From NCBI RefSeq assembly GCF_013337115.1, contig NZ_SGWE01000001.1:189001-253000 (forward strand): a stretch of 64,000 nucleotides of DNA, written 5' to 3'. Below are positions 17,077 through 27,890 of the stretch, one piece after another. The stretch's first letter is position 1. Every line of letters starts with the position of its first letter. The notes beneath the pieces were generated by a model that ran no database searches, was not told the origin of the DNA, and saw only the letters and a list, made by a program, of their open reading frames with translations. Source of the stretch: Deinococcus sp. JMULE3 (GTDB taxonomy: Bacteria > Deinococcota > Deinococci > Deinococcales > Deinococcaceae). The position numbers and the translations under genes were made by a program.

Positions 17077-19911
17077 ATGACCCACGCGCCGGCCACCCTC
17101 ACGGACCCTGGCGCCACGCTGGCCGCCCTGCTGCTGCGCGGTCACACGGTCCTGGCGGCCACCCCGGCCATGACCGAACTGCTGGACCTCGACCTGCCGC
17201 TGGGCCGGGACGCCCCGCCGGGCCTGCTGGACGCGCCCCCCGGCACGCCGGTGTCCGGCCTGGTGGTGCTGCACGGTGCGCGCGGGAAGCTGCACTGCCG
17301 CGCCGTACCGGTCGACGCTCATGACCTCACCCTGCTGCTGCCGGAACAGCTGCTGGCCAGCACACTCCTCGACCCGCTGCCCCTGGACGTCGCCGTGCTC
17401 GACGCCCGGGGGCGCTACCTGTACGTGAACCCGGCGGCCATCCGCAACCCGGACGTGCGCCGCGCGATCATCGGGCAGACCGACCGCGAGTACGTCGCGC
17501 AGCGCGGCCACCCCGAGGAGCGCGCCGAGAACCGCGAGCGGCACTTCGCGCAGGCGCGCGACGCGGGCGAACGGGTGAGTTTCACCGAGACGCTGCTCTC
17601 CCCCACCGGCCCCGTCACCGTGCGCCGCACGTACCTGCCGCTGCTCGGCGCGGACGGCGAACTGCGCCTGATGATCGGCTACGGCGAGGACCAGACCCAG
17701 GACCGCACCCTGACCGAGCAGATGAGCCTGCTGCGCACCATGGTGGACACCTCCGTCGACCCGCTGCTGGTTCTCGACGCCCGCCCCGGCGAGCACCACC
17801 TGCGGGTCGTGTACGGCAACCCCGCCATGCTGGACCTGCTGCGCCACCACGGGCTGGAGCAGCTGCCGGACCTGCCCATGCCGCAGTGGCCGATGGCCGA
17901 GGGCAACAGCGTGAACATCCTGGCGATGCTGCGGCAGCTGAGCACCCTGCCGGTCGGCAGCACCTACCGCGACACGCTGTTCCTGCCCGACGCGCAGCAG
18001 TGGCTGGAAGTCCACGTCAACGGCATCCTGAGCGGCGAGACCTGCACCCACTGGGCGATCAGCCTGCGCGACGTCACCGCGCAGCGCCAGGGTGAAGTGC
18101 AGCAGGAACGCGTGGCGCGCGCCCACCGCCTGGCCCTGTCGGGCGCGCCACTGGGTGAGACGCTCGACGTGCTGCTTCAGGACGTCGACTGCTGGGACGT
18201 CGGCTGGCAGGTGGGCCTGCTGATCGCCGACACGCCGCACCGCACCGCCGGGCCACTGCCGGACGGGGTGCGGCGGGCCGTCGCGGACCTCCCCCCGGAC
18301 CTGCTCGAGGACCACTGGAAGCACCTCGACCCGGCGCGGACCGGGCAGGCGCAGATCTGCCCGGACCTGAACCGCAGCGCCGCGCCACTGCACGCCCCGC
18401 TGCGCGGCGCCGCCCGCGCCCTGATCGAGGCGCCCCTGTACGGCCGGGACGGTCAACTGCTCGGCGAGCTGATCGCCACGCACCACGCGCCGCACGCCTG
18501 GACCGCCACCATCGCGCAGACGCTACGGCAGCTGGAACCGTCCACGGCAATGCTGCTCGAACAGCACCTGAACCAGGCGCGGCTGCAGCGCCTCGCGTAC
18601 CGCGACCCGCTGACCGGGCTGCTCAGCCGCGCGGCCCTGAGCGAGTGCGCCGAGGCGAAGCTCCGCGCCGGGGACGCGCTGGCGCTGGGCCTGCTGGACC
18701 TCGACCGCTTCCGGTTCCTGAACGACGGTTTCGGGCACGTGGTCGGGGATCAGCTGCTGCGCGAGGTGGCCGCGCGCCTCAGGGCGCTGGCCGCGCGGCA
18801 CGGCCTGGACACCCCGGCCCGCATGGGCGGCGACGAGTTCGCGCTGCTGGCCGCCCCCAGCCAGATTGACGCGGTGGGGGACGACCTGCGCGCCCTGTTC
18901 GACGAGCCCTTCGAGGTGCGCGGCACCCCCATGCTGCTGGAAGGCTCGCTGGGCTGGAGTGTCGCCCCGGCCACCGCGCACGACGCGCAGACGCTGCTGC
19001 AACAGGCCGACGCCGCGCTGTACGAAGCCAAACGCGCCCAGCAGTTCAGTCAGGTGTACGCCCCGGCCCCCCCGGCCCGCATCCCGGCGGTCACGATGGA
19101 AAGCGCGCTGCGCGAGAGCCTGCGCGACGGGCACTTCCGGCTGGCGTACCAGCCGCAGGTGCAGCTGTCCAGCGGTCAACTGGTGGGCGCCGAGGCGCTG
19201 CTGCGCTGGACGCACCCGGTCCTCGGGCCGGTCACGCCCGACCAGTTCATCCCGGTCGCAGAACAGGCCGGGCTGATGCCGCGCCTGGGGGAATGGGTGC
19301 TGCGCGCCGCGTGCCACGAGGCCGTCCGCTTCAGCAACCCGCACCTGAGCGTCAGCGTGAACGTCTCCAGCCGCCAGCTGAGCGACCCGACCTTCAGCGC
19401 CCGCGTCCGGCAGGCCCTGACCGACAGCTCGCTGTGCCCGCAGCGACTGGTCCTGGAAGTCACTGAGAGCGGCCTGATCGACAACCCCACCCGCGTGCGC
19501 GAGGTGCTGCAGGACCTGCGCGACCTGGGCGTGCGGGTCAGCATGGACGACTTCGGCACCGGGTACTCCTCGCTGTTCAGCCTGCGGTCCCTGCCGGTGG
19601 ACGAACTGAAGATCGACCGGGCGTTCGTCCGGGACCTGGGTCAGGACACCCAGGCCGCGCGGGAAAGTCAGGCGATCGTCATGGCCAGCGTCCTGATGGC
19701 CCGCTCACTGAACATCGAACTGCTCGCCGAGGGCGTCGAGACACCCGAACAGGAACGGGCGCTGCGCGAGGCCGGCTGCGACCTGGGCCAGGGCTGGCTG
19801 TACGCCCGCGCGCTGGAACCCGCTGATTTCGACGCCTTCGAACAGGTGTGGCCCGCGCGGCTCCACGCGCCGCGCGCCGCGGTTCACGACGCGCCCATCC
19901 TGCGCGAGTGA
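17077..19911 (+). CDS. PAS-GAF-GGDEF-EAL composite c-di-GMP protein (944 aa)
   Basis: Sensor protein with PAS-like modules in the first 350 residues (LDVAVLDARGRYLYVNPAAI; LRVVYGNPAMLDLL), a GAF-like part to about 500, then GGDEF (DPLTGLLSRAAL through ARMGGDEF, about residue 590) and EAL (GAEALLRWTHP at about 705). EAL catalytic motifs are all present: LEVTESGL, MDDFGTGYSSL, LKIDRAFV and AEGVETPEQ, so phosphodiesterase activity is likely. GGDEF is canonical too, but the inhibitory RxxD is missing (HGLD). No membrane segments. The start at ATG 17077 lacks a strong ribosome binding site. It converges with the next c-di-GMP gene across a shared hairpin. Confidence 0.9.
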   Translation: MTHAPATLTDPGATLAALLLRGHTVLAATPAMTELLDLDLPLGRDAPPGLLDAPPGTPVSGLVVLHGARGKLHCRAVPVDAHDLTLLLPEQLLASTLLDPLPLDVAVLDARGRYLYVNPAAIRNPDVRRAIIGQTDREYVAQRGHPEERAENRERHFAQARDAGERVSFTETLLSPTGPVTVRRTYLPLLGADGELRLMIGYGEDQTQDRTLTEQMSLLRTMVDTSVDPLLVLDARPGEHHLRVVYGNPAMLDLLRHHGLEQLPDLPMPQWPMAEGNSVNILAMLRQLSTLPVGSTYRDTLFLPDAQQWLEVHVNGILSGETCTHWAISLRDVTAQRQGEVQQERVARAHRLALSGAPLGETLDVLLQDVDCWDVGWQVGLLIADTPHRTAGPLPDGVRRAVADLPPDLLEDHWKHLDPARTGQAQICPDLNRSAAPLHAPLRGAARALIEAPLYGRDGQLLGELIATHHAPHAWTATIAQTLRQLEPSTAMLLEQHLNQARLQRLAYRDPLTGLLSRAALSECAEAKLRAGDALALGLLDLDRFRFLNDGFGHVVGDQLLREVAARLRALAARHGLDTPARMGGDEFALLAAPSQIDAVGDDLRALFDEPFEVRGTPMLLEGSLGWSVAPATAHDAQTLLQQADAALYEAKRAQQFSQVYAPAPPARIPAVTMESALRESLRDGHFRLAYQPQVQLSSGQLVGAEALLRWTHPVLGPVTPDQFIPVAEQAGLMPRLGEWVLRAACHEAVRFSNPHLSVSVNVSSRQLSDPTFSARVRQALTDSSLCPQRLVLEVTESGLIDNPTRVREVLQDLRDLGVRVSMDDFGTGYSSLFSLRSLPVDELKIDRAFVRDLGQDTQAARESQAIVMASVLMARSLNIELLAEGVETPEQERALREAGCDLGQGWLYARALEPADFDAFEQVWPARLHAPRAAVHDAPILRE

Positions 19912-19939
19912 CGCCCTGCGCGCAGGCGGCCTGGGTGCG

Positions 19940-19963
19940 CGGGCAATGCATCGGGCAATGCAT
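19940..19963 (+). repeat. Tandem 12-bp direct repeat
   Basis: CGGGCAATGCAT occurs twice head to tail between two convergent genes, just before the hairpin at 19974-20003. Purpose unknown. Confidence 0.6.
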
Positions 19964-19973
19964 CTCGCCGTGA

Positions 19974-20003
19974 CCCGGCCTGGCGGTGTGCCGTCAGGCC
20001 GGG
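19974..20003. terminator. Convergent terminator hairpin
   Basis: CCCGGCCTG (19974-19982) pairs with CAGGCCGGG (19995-20003), with a further short inner stem. It overlaps the stop codon of the minus-strand gene and can terminate both convergent genes. Confidence 0.6.
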
Positions 20004-22939
20004 CGTGGGTCAACCGACGCGGCCTGCAGCGGGCCGAGCACCTGCCGTTCGAATTCGGCGGCGGTCAGGGGCCGGGCGAGCAGGAAGCCCTGGAGGTAGT
20101 CCCCGCCGAGCGCCTCGATGAACGCCACCTGCGTTTCCTGCTCGATGCCCTCGGTGGTGACGTGCAGGTTCAGGGCGTGCGCGAGCAGCATCACGGCGCG
20201 TACGATGCTTTCCGCGACGCCTTTCTCCTGCCCGAGGTCGCGGACGAACGACCGGTCGATTTTCAGGCCGTTCAGCGGCAGGCGATGCAGGTAACTGAGG
20301 CTGCTGTAGCCGGTGCCGAAGTCGTCGAGGCTGAGCCGCACGCCCAGGCCGTGCAGGGTCTGCAGGGTCTGGGCGGCGTCGGGGACGTCCAGCAGGACGC
20401 CCTCGGTGATCTCCAGGGTGAGGAGTTGCGGGTTCAGGCCGCTGAGGCGCAGCGCGGCGCTGACCTGTTCGGGCAGGTCCGGCTGCCAGAACTGCCGGGC
20501 ACTGAGGTTCACGTTGACGCTCAGGCCGGGGCGCTGCGCCTGCCACGCGGCGGCCTGACGGCAGGCCTCGCGCAGCACCCACGCGCCGATCGGGACGATC
20601 AGGCCGGTGGTTTCGGCCAGTCCGATGAACTCGCCGGGACTGACGAGGCCCCGCACCGGGTGCCGCCAGCGCAGCAGCGCCTCGGCCGCGACGGGTTCCC
20701 GGGCACCTGCGCGGTAGATGCCCTGGTAGTGCAGTTCCAGTTCACCCTGCGGCAGGGCGCGGTGCAGGTCCGCTTCGAGGCTCACGACCTGCGAATCGAG
20801 CTGCGCGTGCGGGTCGAACACCTGCATGGGTCGGCCCGAGCGTTTCGCGCTGTACATGGCGACGTCCGCCTGACTGAGCAGCGTGTCGGGGTCCAGGCCG
20901 TGCAGGGGGGCCAGGGACAGCCCCAGGCTGGCAGAGGCGAAGACCTCCTGGCCGGCGACCGTGAACGGCTCCCGGAATGCGTCGCGCAGGCGCCGGGCGA
21001 TCCCGGCCTCGAAGCGCTCCCGGTCGCGGAAGGGCAGCATCAGCGTGAACTCGTCGCCGCCCATGCGGGCCAGGACGTCGGATGGGCGCAGTGCGGCGCG
21101 CAGCCGCTCGCCGACCTGCCGCAGCAGGTCGTCCCCGGCGCTGTGCCCCAGGGTGTCGTTCACCTGCTTGAAGCGGTTGAGGTCCAGCAGGCCCACGGCG
21201 AGCTGCTCGCCCGCGCGGCTGGCGTCGCCCAGCGCGCGGCGCAGGTGTTCGAGGTACAAGGCGCGGTTGGGCAGCCCGGTCAGGCTATCGTACAGCGCGA
21301 GCCGCTGCAACTGCGCCTGCGCGTCGACCCGTTCGAGCAGCGTGACGGTCAGGTCCGCCACCTCGCGCAGCAGCGCCGTCTCGGCGCCGTCCGGCGTGCC
21401 TGTCCGGTCGCCGATCAGGGATAGCGCGCCGATCACGCGCGTGCCGTCACTGGCGACCAGTGGCACGGTCCAGAGGCTGCGCACGCCATGCGCGGTGAGC
21501 AGCTCCCGCATGCCACCGTACAGGTCCACGCCGGGGTCGAGCAGGTCGGGAACGATCACGTCACGCGCGCCCTGCACGGCGCGGTACAGCACGCCGCGCC
21601 CCTGATCGAGGTGCACGGTCTGCCCGCTGCCGGAGTAGTCCACGCGCAGCTCGCCGGGCAGATCGGCGCTGGCGGCGCGCAGCTGCAGGGTCTGGTCACT
21701 GCGGACCCACACGGCCGCGCCGTACCCGGGCAGCGTGGACGTGAGGAGGGTACAGATCACGTCCAGGCTGTCCTCCAGGGCGCGGCCGGTCGCGCTGAAT
21801 TCCAGCACGGCGCTGCGGGCCTCGTCCAGCAGCGTCCGGCGGACCTGTCCGGTCACGTCACGCTGCACGCTGACCCAGTGGGTGTACCAGCCGGTCTCGT
21901 CCGCGACGGGCACGATGCTCAGGTTCACCCAGAACGGCGTGCCGGACTTCGTGTAGTTCAGGACGGTTTCGTCCACTGCCTTCCAGCGGCTGAGCCGGTC
22001 ACGGACACGGTCCAGCACGCGACGGTCGGACTTCGGGCCCTGCAGGATGCGTGGGGTGCGGCCGATGATCTCCTCGGGCGCGTAGCCAGTCATGCGGGTG
22101 AACGTTCCGTTCACGTACACGACCTTCGGGCCAGGGTGCAGCGTGGGGTTCGCCTCAGCGATCAGCACGGCCTCGCGGGCCGTGACGGCCACCTTCTCCA
22201 GCAACCGCAACCGCTCGCTTTCCTGACGCTGCCGGGTCACGTCGCGCAGGACGACCGTCACGCCCTCCGGACTGGGATGCACCCGCGCATCGAACCAACG
22301 CACTCCGTCCGTGAATTCCACCTCCTGACGCCCGGCGCCGCCCAGCACGGCCGTGACCGCCGGGTGCAGCGGGGTCAGGCACAGCCAGCCGGGCATGGCC
22401 TGCCCCACGGTCAGGCCCAGCTGTTCGTGCGCGGCGCCGTTCACGTACAGCAGCGCGCAATCCGGGCTCAGGGCCAGCACGGCGTCGTCCACGCTGCCCA
22501 GGATGGCCGTCATCTGCTCGCGGGACGCCGTGAGCTCCCGCTGCAGCCGGAACGTCTCGACGGCGCGGGTCACGTCACGGGCGAGCGCTCCGGCCTCCAG
22601 GCGCCCCTTGACGAGGTAGTCCTGCGCCCCGGCGTGCATCGCCCGCACGACCAGATCCTCGTCGCCCAGGCCCGTCATGAAGACCACGGCGCACATCCCG
22701 GAGATGTGCGCCAGTACCTCCAGCCCGTTCATGTCGGGCAGGTTGTGGTCCAGCAGCAGGCAGTCCGGGGGATCGGCGCGCAGCAGGTCCAGGGCGTCCT
22801 CGCCCAGCTGCGCCCAGCGGACCGTCACGCTCCCCAGCGCGCGCCGCAGCAGGCGCGTGAGTGTCTCGGCGTCTTCCGGACTGTCGTCAACAATCAGGAG
22901 GCGTAGCCCCCCCGCGCGCGCATCGTCCAGGTCACTCAT
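19994..22939 (-). CDS. Response regulator REC-PAS-PAS-GAF-GGDEF-EAL (981 aa)
   Basis: Begins with a receiver domain (RLLIVDDSPEDAETLTRLL; phosphoacceptor region CLLLDHNLPDMNGLEV; conserved Lys in DYLVKGRLE), so activity should follow phosphorylation by an unidentified histidine kinase. Two PAS domains follow (the second with TFTRMTGYAPEEIIGRTPRI), then a GAF domain, GGDEF (ARMGGDEF, preceded by an RPSD inhibitory site) and EAL (AEALLRWRHP; LDDFGTGYSSLSYL; LKIDRSFVRD; TTEGIE). ATG 22939 is chosen because the receiver domain begins right after it; a longer frame upstream encodes Arg-rich sequence. The neighbouring 23022-24695 gene is similar in design and same strand, and the 82-bp gap suggests one operon. 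Confidence 0.9.
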   Translation of the reverse strand: MSDLDDARAGGLRLLIVDDSPEDAETLTRLLRRALGSVTVRWAQLGEDALDLLRADPPDCLLLDHNLPDMNGLEVLAHISGMCAVVFMTGLGDEDLVVRAMHAGAQDYLVKGRLEAGALARDVTRAVETFRLQRELTASREQMTAILGSVDDAVLALSPDCALLYVNGAAHEQLGLTVGQAMPGWLCLTPLHPAVTAVLGGAGRQEVEFTDGVRWFDARVHPSPEGVTVVLRDVTRQRQESERLRLLEKVAVTAREAVLIAEANPTLHPGPKVVYVNGTFTRMTGYAPEEIIGRTPRILQGPKSDRRVLDRVRDRLSRWKAVDETVLNYTKSGTPFWVNLSIVPVADETGWYTHWVSVQRDVTGQVRRTLLDEARSAVLEFSATGRALEDSLDVICTLLTSTLPGYGAAVWVRSDQTLQLRAASADLPGELRVDYSGSGQTVHLDQGRGVLYRAVQGARDVIVPDLLDPGVDLYGGMRELLTAHGVRSLWTVPLVASDGTRVIGALSLIGDRTGTPDGAETALLREVADLTVTLLERVDAQAQLQRLALYDSLTGLPNRALYLEHLRRALGDASRAGEQLAVGLLDLNRFKQVNDTLGHSAGDDLLRQVGERLRAALRPSDVLARMGGDEFTLMLPFRDRERFEAGIARRLRDAFREPFTVAGQEVFASASLGLSLAPLHGLDPDTLLSQADVAMYSAKRSGRPMQVFDPHAQLDSQVVSLEADLHRALPQGELELHYQGIYRAGAREPVAAEALLRWRHPVRGLVSPGEFIGLAETTGLIVPIGAWVLREACRQAAAWQAQRPGLSVNVNLSARQFWQPDLPEQVSAALRLSGLNPQLLTLEITEGVLLDVPDAAQTLQTLHGLGVRLSLDDFGTGYSSLSYLHRLPLNGLKIDRSFVRDLGQEKGVAESIVRAVMLLAHALNLHVTTEGIEQETQVAFIEALGGDYLQGFLLARPLTAAEFERQVLGPLQAASVDPRPA

Positions 22940-23021
22940 ATGCCGATCATTCCCCCCCGGCTGTCTCGGGCGTCTGACAGTACCCCGGTGTGAACGCCGC
23001 GCGGCGCTGCCGTCCGTGCGC

Positions 23022-24695
23022 TCACGCCTGCGCCCCACTGTCCACACTGAGCCGCACGCCGCCCCCTGCCCGCTTGGCAAGGTACATCGCGCGGTCGGCG
23101 AGTTTCAGCAGGTCATCCACCGTCCGCGCCTGTGTGGGCGCCAGCGCCACGCCCAGACTGCAGCGGACCATGACCTCCTCGGCGCCCACCCGGAAGGGCC
23201 GCTCGGTCAGCAGGCGCAGGCGGCGGCGCAGGTCCCGTTCCAGCCCGTCGGGGTCGGTCCAGTCAGGCAGCAGCAGCGTGAACTCGTCGCCGCCCACACG
23301 CGCCACGAGGTCCGACGTCCGGAAGGTCTGCCGCAACCGCCGCGCCACCTCCACGAGCAGTTCGTCCCCCCCCGCGTGCCCGTAGGTGTCGTTCACGCGT
23401 TTGAAGCCGTCCAGGTCCAGCACGCCCACGGCCAGAGGCGACCCGCTGCGCTCGGCGGCACTCAGTTCCCGGCGCAGCTGCTCCATGAACACCGAGCGGT
23501 TGGGCAGGCCCGTCAGGGCGTCCTGCCACGCCTGCCGCTGCAGGCGCGCCTGGTCGCGCGATTGCATCAGCAGCAGGGTCAGCAGGCTCAGGACGTCCTC
23601 CAGCTGCGCCGGAATGGTCTCGTCAGGTCCGGGGCAGTCCACGAGCACCGCGCCGAGCAGTTCCTGTTCCTCGTCGGACGCGACGACCGGCAGCGCCCAG
23701 CAGCCAGCCCCGCTACTCCCGGATGGCCCCGGCACGAACGTCGCGCGGGCGCCGCGCCCCGTCACGTGCGGGTACGTGGCGGTACTGACGCCCAGCGCCG
23801 ACAGGTGCGGCCAGGTCAGCAGCATCTGCCCGGCCAGCACGCGCCCGGTCACGCCGGGCAGCGCCGCAGCGATCAGGTCCTGCACGCCGCGCAGCACATC
23901 CGGGAGGGGCCGGGCCTCCACGAAGCGCTGCAGGACCTCGTGCCGCGCCTGTTCCAGGTGCGCGCGGCGCTGCTCGCCGGTGACGTCGCGCACGGTCAGC
24001 GTGAACCCGTCCGCACCGGGCGCGCATTCCAGGTCCAGGACCCGCCCGGCGTGGCGTACCGTCAGCCGCTGCGCCGCGCCCAGCTGCATGGTGCGCTCCA
24101 GCAGGTCCGGCAGGTCCCCGCCGACGTCCAGCGGGCCGACCGACGCGCCCAGCAGGCGGGTGGCAGCCGGGTTCAGGGACTCGACCAGCCAGCGTCCCCA
24201 CTCGGCGCGGATGAACAGCATGCCGTGCCCGGCACTCTCGATGATGGCCTGCATCCGCTGGCGTTCCAGTTGCAGCTCGCGGCGCAGCGCGAACTCGCGC
24301 ACGCTCTCGGTGACATGCGCGTGCAGGAACTCCGGACTCAGGTCGGCCTTGTGCAGCAGCCGCTGCGCGCCGGCGGCGAGCACCCCGGCCGCCTCGGAAT
24401 GCTCGGCCGAACCGGTGATCACCAGCACCGGCACCTGCGGCCGGAACTGCTCCAGGAACTCCTGACCGGTCATGTCGGGCAGGTGGAAGTCCAGCAGCAC
24501 GCAGTCGGGTTGCAGTTCCCGCAGCATCCGCGCGCCCAGGTCACCCACCTGGACGTGATGGCAACGGATGCCGCTGTCCACGCGGGACAGCAACTGCTGG
24601 TAATGCCAAGCGTCCTCGGGGGAATCCTCCACGATCAGCAGGTTCAGTCCACCCGCCGGACCCGACCGGGCAGAGGCAACCTGAGAAAGCGACAT
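23022..24695 (-). CDS. Response regulator REC-PAS-GAF-GGDEF diguanylate cyclase (557 aa)
   Basis: A receiver domain (NLLIVEDSPEDAWHYQQLL, CVLLDFHLPDMTGQEF) is followed by a PAS-like region with GHGMLFIRAEWGRWLVES, a GAF-like region to about residue 385, and a C-terminal GGDEF domain (DALTGLPNRSVFMEQL; ARVGGDEF preceded by an RTSD inhibitory site). All features predict a phosphorylation-controlled diguanylate cyclase with product inhibition. ATG 24695 has TACCAT 5 nt upstream, the layout of a leaderless Deinococcus promoter; the only SD-like sequence (GAGGT) is too close to act. Likely co-transcribed with 19994-22939, so the pair could be a cyclase and a bifunctional partner answering the same kinase. 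Confidence 0.9.
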   Translation of the reverse strand: MSLSQVASARSGPAGGLNLLIVEDSPEDAWHYQQLLSRVDSGIRCHHVQVGDLGARMLRELQPDCVLLDFHLPDMTGQEFLEQFRPQVPVLVITGSAEHSEAAGVLAAGAQRLLHKADLSPEFLHAHVTESVREFALRRELQLERQRMQAIIESAGHGMLFIRAEWGRWLVESLNPAATRLLGASVGPLDVGGDLPDLLERTMQLGAAQRLTVRHAGRVLDLECAPGADGFTLTVRDVTGEQRRAHLEQARHEVLQRFVEARPLPDVLRGVQDLIAAALPGVTGRVLAGQMLLTWPHLSALGVSTATYPHVTGRGARATFVPGPSGSSGAGCWALPVVASDEEQELLGAVLVDCPGPDETIPAQLEDVLSLLTLLLMQSRDQARLQRQAWQDALTGLPNRSVFMEQLRRELSAAERSGSPLAVGVLDLDGFKRVNDTYGHAGGDELLVEVARRLRQTFRTSDLVARVGGDEFTLLLPDWTDPDGLERDLRRRLRLLTERPFRVGAEEVMVRCSLGVALAPTQARTVDDLLKLADRAMYLAKRAGGGVRLSVDSGAQA

Positions 24696-24816
24696 ACCTC
24701 ATGGTAATGACCCGAGAGTCAGCGCATGCGTCATTCTGGGCACACTCCGGCCATCCGGCGTGCCAGACGCGTCCGTTCAGCTTCCGGACCGCCTTGGGGA
24801 TTCATTCATGCGCGCT

Positions 24817-26274
24817 TCATCCACGACTGGCAGCTTCCAGCACAGCCGCCAGCACCCCCCCCGCGCGCCGCACCCCCGCCACACCCAGCCCCCCGAACCC
24901 CAGCAGCAGCCCGCAGCGGTCCGCGTGGCCCGCGTACAGCTCCCCGACCGGCGTGACCAGCACCCCCCGCGCCGCGCACGCCGCGACCACCCCCGGCACG
25001 TCCAGACACGCATCCAGCTCCAGGAACGCGTGCAGCCCGGCCTCCAGCCCCAGCAGGCGCACGCGCGGAGCCAGCGGCGCCAGCACCTCGCCCAGCGCCG
25101 CGCGGCGCAGCGCGTACTCACGCCGCATCCGCCGGATGTGCGCCTCCAGATGCCCGCCCGCGATCAGGTACGCCAGCGCCCGCTGCACCGGCCAGGACGT
25201 GTGCGCGTCCGCGCGGGTCTTCAGTGCCAGCAGCCGCGCACGCAGCGCGGCGGGCGCCACCACGTACCCCACGCGCACCGACGGACTGAGCACCTTGCTG
25301 AACGTCCCCAGGTACGCCACCCGCCCCGAGCGGTCCAGCGACGCCAGCGCAGGCAGCGGCGCCGCCCCGTAGCGGAACTCGCTGTCGTAATCGTCCTCCA
25401 GGATCAGCGCGTCCGCCTGCGCCGCCCAGTCCAGCAGCGCCAGGCGGCGCGGCAGGGACAACCGCACGCCCAGCGGAAACTGGTGGCTGGGCGTCGTGTA
25501 CGCCAGCAGCGGCGCGTCCGCCCCGAGCGGCAGCGCCGAGACGAGCAGGCCGTCCTCATCCACCGGGACGGGCAGCAGCCGCGCGCCCCGCTCCGTGAAG
25601 ATCTGCCGCGCCAGCCGGTACCCCGGATCCTCCAGCGCTGCGGCGTCCCCCGGCGTCAGGACCGCCTGCGCGATCAGGTCCAGGCCCTGCACGGCGCCCG
25701 ACGTGATCAGCACGTCCTGCGGGCCGCACACCAGCCCCCGCGCGCGGCGCAGGTACGCGGCGACCTCCGCGCGCAGCAGCGGGTCCCCCGCCGGGTCCGC
25801 GTAGTCGTCCGGCAGGTCGTCCAGCGCCGCCGCGCGCCACACCCGCCGCCACGCCTGCGAGTTCAGGAACGACGTGTCCGTCTGCCCCACCCGGAACGCC
25901 AGCGTGCCCGGCGGGGTGGGAGGCTCGACCAGCGCCGCCGGGACGTCGCGGCGCAACCAGCGGGCCGCCGCGACCGGCGCGGCCGTCACCCCGCCCGGCT
26001 CGGGCGGCAGGTCCGAGGCGACGAACGTCCCGGACCGGTCGCGGCCCACCAGGTACCCCTCGGCGAGCAGCGCGTCAAAGGCCTCGAACACCACGCCCCG
26101 CCCGACGTCCAGCGCGCCCGCCAGCGCCCGCGTGGACGGCATCCGCTGCCCCGGCGCGAGCACCCCCGCGCGGACCGCGCCGCGCAGCTGCCCCGCCAGT
26201 TGCCGCGCCAGCCCGCCCGCCGCGCGGTCCAGGGTCACGGGCAGGTTCACGGGCGGGGCGGGCAAACGCGGCAT
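24817..26274 (-). CDS. MocR/GabR-type regulator: GntR wHTH fused to aminotransferase fold (485 aa)
   Basis: The N-terminal GntR winged helix (LARQLAGQLRGAVRAGVLAP, then RMPSTRALAGALDVGRGVV) occupies about residues 20-80. After a linker, a class I aminotransferase-like domain carries QDVLITSGAVQGLDLIAQ, LEDDYDSEFRYG and the PLP-lysine motif GTFSKVLSPSVRVGY. Such proteins sense PLP adducts of amines or amino acids and control their metabolism; GabR responds to GABA. Here it ends the pyrimidine/beta-alanine locus, 69 bp after the semialdehyde dehydrogenase, so beta-alanine or a related amine is a reasonable effector. No ribosome binding site is obvious at 26274. Confidence 0.9.
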   Translation of the reverse strand: MPRLPAPPVNLPVTLDRAAGGLARQLAGQLRGAVRAGVLAPGQRMPSTRALAGALDVGRGVVFEAFDALLAEGYLVGRDRSGTFVASDLPPEPGGVTAAPVAAARWLRRDVPAALVEPPTPPGTLAFRVGQTDTSFLNSQAWRRVWRAAALDDLPDDYADPAGDPLLRAEVAAYLRRARGLVCGPQDVLITSGAVQGLDLIAQAVLTPGDAAALEDPGYRLARQIFTERGARLLPVPVDEDGLLVSALPLGADAPLLAYTTPSHQFPLGVRLSLPRRLALLDWAAQADALILEDDYDSEFRYGAAPLPALASLDRSGRVAYLGTFSKVLSPSVRVGYVVAPAALRARLLALKTRADAHTSWPVQRALAYLIAGGHLEAHIRRMRREYALRRAALGEVLAPLAPRVRLLGLEAGLHAFLELDACLDVPGVVAACAARGVLVTPVGELYAGHADRCGLLLGFGGLGVAGVRRAGGVLAAVLEAASRG

Positions 26275-26343
26275 GGAGGGTCATGCTCGCGCGGCCCGCC
26301 CCACCCGGTCAATGGGTACAGGGGATTCGGTCGGTCGGTCGGG

Positions 26344-27852
<1,509 letters not shown>

Positions 27853-27890
27853 GGGAACTCCTGTGGAGGGGAAGGCGGGGAGGGAGAGCG